From GYS-P2D sp964522505 (GTDB lineage: Bacteria > Bacteroidota > Bacteroidia > Chitinophagales > Saprospiraceae): 64,000 bases of DNA. The stretch lies in the NCBI GenBank assembly GCA_964522505.1, contig CAZFWJ010000012.1:4624-68623 (forward strand). The letters run 5' to 3'. The notes beneath the pieces are model-generated. The model ran no database searches, had not been told where the DNA came from, and saw only the letters and a list, made by a program, of their open reading frames with translations. This document shows, one piece after another, positions 62,205 to 64,000 of this stretch (positions are counted from its first letter, which is position 1; each line of letters begins with the position of its first letter). The position numbers and the translations under genes were made by a program.

Positions 62205-62668
62205 ATAATTACTCCATCCGCCATCATCTTTAATTCCATCTTGGGCTTTGTTATCGCAGCAATCTCATCAGCAGTTGCACCTCCATCTGCAGCGTAATGT
62301 CTCAATTCTCCTACTGAAGTAACCGTGTTACTTAATACTCCTGATACAACCACTTCCTTACCTGATGCATCCAACGGCATGAAGAATGCATAATCTTTAA
62401 ACTTGATGAATACACTTTCGTCAGAGTCATCTACAATATTCATCCAGCATCCTTTCGCTTGGCAGATTGACTCAATAGTTCCCTTTATTTTGACCGTTCT
62501 TTTCTCCCCTTTTTCGAAGCCCACAACACTTTCAGAGATGTCGATAGCATTGGTTTCATTGATCTTTTCACCGAAATATAGCTTCCCATCAGCTACCTGA
62601 GCAGGTACAGATTCCTGCTTACAGGCTATGGCCAAGAATGCGAGTAGGATATATAGAAATTTCTTCAT
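62195..62668 (-). CDS. DUF4920 family lipoprotein
   Basis: Start at the ATG at 62668 (MKKFLYILLAFLAIAC), a lipoprotein signal with Cys at residue 16; a TTG at 62683 is in frame but less likely. The 157-residue chain has KLYFGEKINETNAIDISE and IKGTIESICQAKGCWMNIVD with CxxxxCWM, the DUF4920 signature of a small OB-like barrel that may bind metal through its Cys residues. Function unknown. Divergent from the rpsF operon and convergent with the P-loop gene. Confidence 0.85.
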   Translation of the reverse strand: MKKFLYILLAFLAIACKQESVPAQVADGKLYFGEKINETNAIDISESVVGFEKGEKRTVKIKGTIESICQAKGCWMNIVDDSDESVFIKFKDYAFFMPLDASGKEVVVSGVLSNTVTSVGELRHYAADGGATADEIAAITKPKMELKMMADGVIIYE

Positions 62669-62736
62669 CTGTTTTTTATCCAAAAATACAAGCTAAAGCG
62701 TATTGGAGGACTATTTCTATTTGAATAGAAAATCCT

Positions 62737-62744
62737 TATTTTTG
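62737..62744 (+). promoter_or_regulatory. -7 box of the rpsF operon (TATTTTTG)
   Basis: TATTTTTG matches TAnnTTTG, 39 bp upstream of the rpsF ATG. A TTTG at 62720-62723 is only 13 bp upstream. A small hairpin (TCCAA-TTT-TTGGA, 62748-62760) would lie at the 5' end of the transcript. Confidence 0.6.
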
Positions 62745-62783
62745 CGCTCCAATTTTTGGAAAAGTTCATAACATAATTTTTTA

Positions 62784-63248
62784 ATGAGACAATATGAAGT
62801 CACTTTCATCGTCGATCCCGTACTGTCGGGCGATGAAATAAAATCGACAGCTAAGACTTACGAAGACATGCTCAAAACAGAAGGAGCAAACATCGTAAAC
62901 ATAGATGCTATGGGTCTTAGACAATTAGCCTATCCAATCAACAAGAGGTCTTCCGGTATCTACTATGCTACAGAGTTTCAAGTAGAAACTGGTGAAGTGA
63001 TCCCTAAGCTTGAATTAGCCCTCAGACGTGATGAGCGTATTATGAGATTCCTTACGGTCAAGCTAGATCGATATGGTATCAAGTATAACGAGGATAAGAG
63101 AAACGGATTAATAGGCAAAGTACAGAAGCCAGAGAAGAAAAGCTCTAAAAAAGACTCTCGAGATTCTCGAAAGCCTCAGGCAAAAAAAGTTGTTAAACCA
63201 GCTCCTGCAGCCACAGCGCCAGTAGTAGCTAAAAAAGAAGAAGAATAA
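62784..63248 (+). CDS. rpsF: 30S ribosomal protein S6
   Basis: A 154-residue S6. The core (RQYEVTFIVDPVLSGDEIKS, then QLAYPINKRSSGIYYATEFQ) matches the ferredoxin-like S6 fold. The C-terminal tail (about residues 115-154) is an extension rich in Lys, Ser, Pro and Ala, common in Bacteroidota. It pairs with S18 on the 30S platform. Its TAATG end overlaps the S18 start by one base. First gene of rpsF-rpsR-rplI. Confidence 0.97.
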   Translation: MRQYEVTFIVDPVLSGDEIKSTAKTYEDMLKTEGANIVNIDAMGLRQLAYPINKRSSGIYYATEFQVETGEVIPKLELALRRDERIMRFLTVKLDRYGIKYNEDKRNGLIGKVQKPEKKSSKKDSRDSRKPQAKKVVKPAPAATAPVVAKKEEE

Positions 63249-63514
63249 TGGCATCTAGGGACGACATAAAATTCTTAAGCAATCCAAATATTGGATCCAA
63301 GAAAAAGAAGTATTGCAGATTTAAGAAATACGGTATCAAGCATATCGATTATAAGGATGCTGACTTCCTTCTACAATTTATCAATGAGCAAGGTAAATTA
63401 CTACCTAGGCGTATCACTGGGAACTCTCTCAAGCACCAGAAGAGAGTGGCTATCGCGGTAAAAAGAGCGAGACACTTAGCCATCCTTCCTTACGTTGCTG
63501 ATTTATTGAAATAA
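63248..63514 (+). CDS. rpsR: 30S ribosomal protein S18
   Basis: An 88-residue S18 with KYCRFKKYGIKHIDYKDADF near the N-terminus and the conserved LPRRITGNSLKHQKRVAIAV and KRARHLAILPYVADLL. It forms the S6-S18 heterodimer on the 30S platform. It shares one base with the S6 gene and is 22 bp before rplI. Confidence 0.98.
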   Translation: MASRDDIKFLSNPNIGSKKKKYCRFKKYGIKHIDYKDADFLLQFINEQGKLLPRRITGNSLKHQKRVAIAVKRARHLAILPYVADLLK

Positions 63515-63536
63515 CTTTTAAAAAACGAATAAGAAC

Positions 63537-63983
63537 ATGGAAGTTATTCTATTAAAAGATATGGGTACGCTCGGCGACAAGCATGAGGTGGTACAAGTAA
63601 AAAATGGCTATGGCAGAAACTATCTAATCCCAAAGGGATTAGCTGTGATCGCCAATGCGCCAAACATGAAAAAGCTCGATGATATCGTATCGAAAGAAAA
63701 AGCATCTGAGGAAGCCAGAGTAGACGAATTCAAAGCGATTATGTCTAAACTTGACGGTCAGACGCTTAAGATCGGTGTTAAAGCTGGGACAAGTGGCAAG
63801 ATCTTCGGTAGCGTAACAGCTATACAGATCGTCAATGCGATCAAAGAGCAATTTGAAGTAGAAGTACCTCGTAAGAAGGTAACCTTGCCTGACGATATGA
63901 AGGAAGTAGGTAACTATACTGCTGAGATCACCTTGCATGAGAATGCAAAAGGTACAATGGAATTAGAATTAATTAAGGAGTAA
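63537..63983 (+). CDS. rplI: 50S ribosomal protein L9
   Basis: A 148-residue L9. The N-terminal 23S-binding domain is MEVILLKDMGTLGDKHEVVQ with VKNGYGRNYLIPKGLAVIA, joined by the long connecting helix to the C-terminal domain (KLDGQTLKIGVKAGTSGKIF, ITLHENAKGTMELELIKE). Complete within the window; the last 17 bases show no terminator yet. Confidence 0.98.
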   Translation: MEVILLKDMGTLGDKHEVVQVKNGYGRNYLIPKGLAVIANAPNMKKLDDIVSKEKASEEARVDEFKAIMSKLDGQTLKIGVKAGTSGKIFGSVTAIQIVNAIKEQFEVEVPRKKVTLPDDMKEVGNYTAEITLHENAKGTMELELIKE

Positions 63984-64000
63984 GGTTTACTTCTTAGTTA

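Noticed and set aside
62745..62783. S6:S18-type riboregulatory leader upstream of rpsF
   Set aside because: Only a small TCCAA-TTT-TTGGA hairpin is present, and the CCG-containing bulge expected of the S6:S18 motif is absent.
1..64000. tRNA, rRNA or CRISPR arrays
   Set aside because: No cloverleaf, rRNA core sequence or regularly spaced repeats were recognised by eye; the 100-N gap at 48769-48868 is the only stretch I could not read.

Overview
This window looks like part of a Bacteroidota chromosome, most likely a Saprospiria-type marine or aquatic lineage (placement inferred from gene content, not from a search). Supporting signs are a type IX secretion component (PorQ), a secreted protein with a T9SS C-terminal sorting domain, an Nqr-type sodium pump, paired families typical of the phylum (DUF4271 next to hemD; DUF4920; DUF6580), TAnnTTTG promoter elements and few Shine-Dalgarno sites. 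The G+C content is moderate (about 40% by eye). There are no rRNA or tRNA genes, insertion sequences, prophage genes or CRISPR arrays that I can see.

Layout. 1-4.4 kb: an edge-truncated DUF4143-type ATPase with an inverted-repeat operator, a 923-residue T9SS cargo protein, and a small zincin lipoprotein. 4.5-9.6 kb: a cytochrome P450 divergent from an acyl-CoA ligase, then a membrane protein, a thioesterase and a monoacylglycerol-lipase-like hydrolase. 9.6-16 kb: a complete nqrABCDEF operon on the minus strand with a strong terminator. 16.1-20.2 kb: a tightly packed minus-strand operon of DUF4271, hemD, Nudix/CoA pyrophosphatase, START-like protein and sugar-dehydrogenase-like lipoprotein. 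20.3-26 kb: a regulatory-domain surface protein, an RprXY-like two-component pair, a subtilisin-like protease and an orphan LuxR-type regulator. 26-30.4 kb: amidohydrolase, membrane protein, odhB and a DUF3299-like protein. 30.4-38.6 kb: ppiD-like foldase, MORN lipoprotein, porQ, an OmpA lipoprotein, then an operon of an unknown 483-residue protein, a D-Ala-D-Ala carboxypeptidase and an acyl-ACP thioesterase. 38.6-39.7 kb: an AT-rich island with a G-quadruplex motif and an overlapping two-gene cassette that includes a PD-(D/E)xK-like protein. 39.8-44.7 kb: mnmG and two unknown secreted proteins. 44.7-48.5 kb: an M43 metalloprotease lipoprotein divergent from a LytS/LytTR pair, with candidate LytTR sites between them. 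48.5-53.7 kb: PNP, uvrA and a BaiN-like flavoprotein that is broken by an assembly gap. 53.8-59.4 kb: rimP-nusA-infB plus a TIGR02757 gene, preceded by an attenuator-like hairpin. 59.5-64 kb: gpmI, a BioD-like P-loop protein, a DUF4920 lipoprotein, and rpsF-rpsR-rplI.

Most of the window is core metabolism and envelope biology. The most interesting points are: the two-gene nuclease-like cassette beside the G4 tract; the TIGR02757 reading frame whose conserved N-terminus lies upstream of any ATG and appears to start at an ATT overlapping the infB stop; an intrinsic-terminator-like hairpin in the very short rimP leader; a 21-bp-spaced tandem repeat that fits LytTR binding; and a 100-N gap flanked by an exact 55-bp duplication, which is almost certainly an assembly artefact inside one gene.
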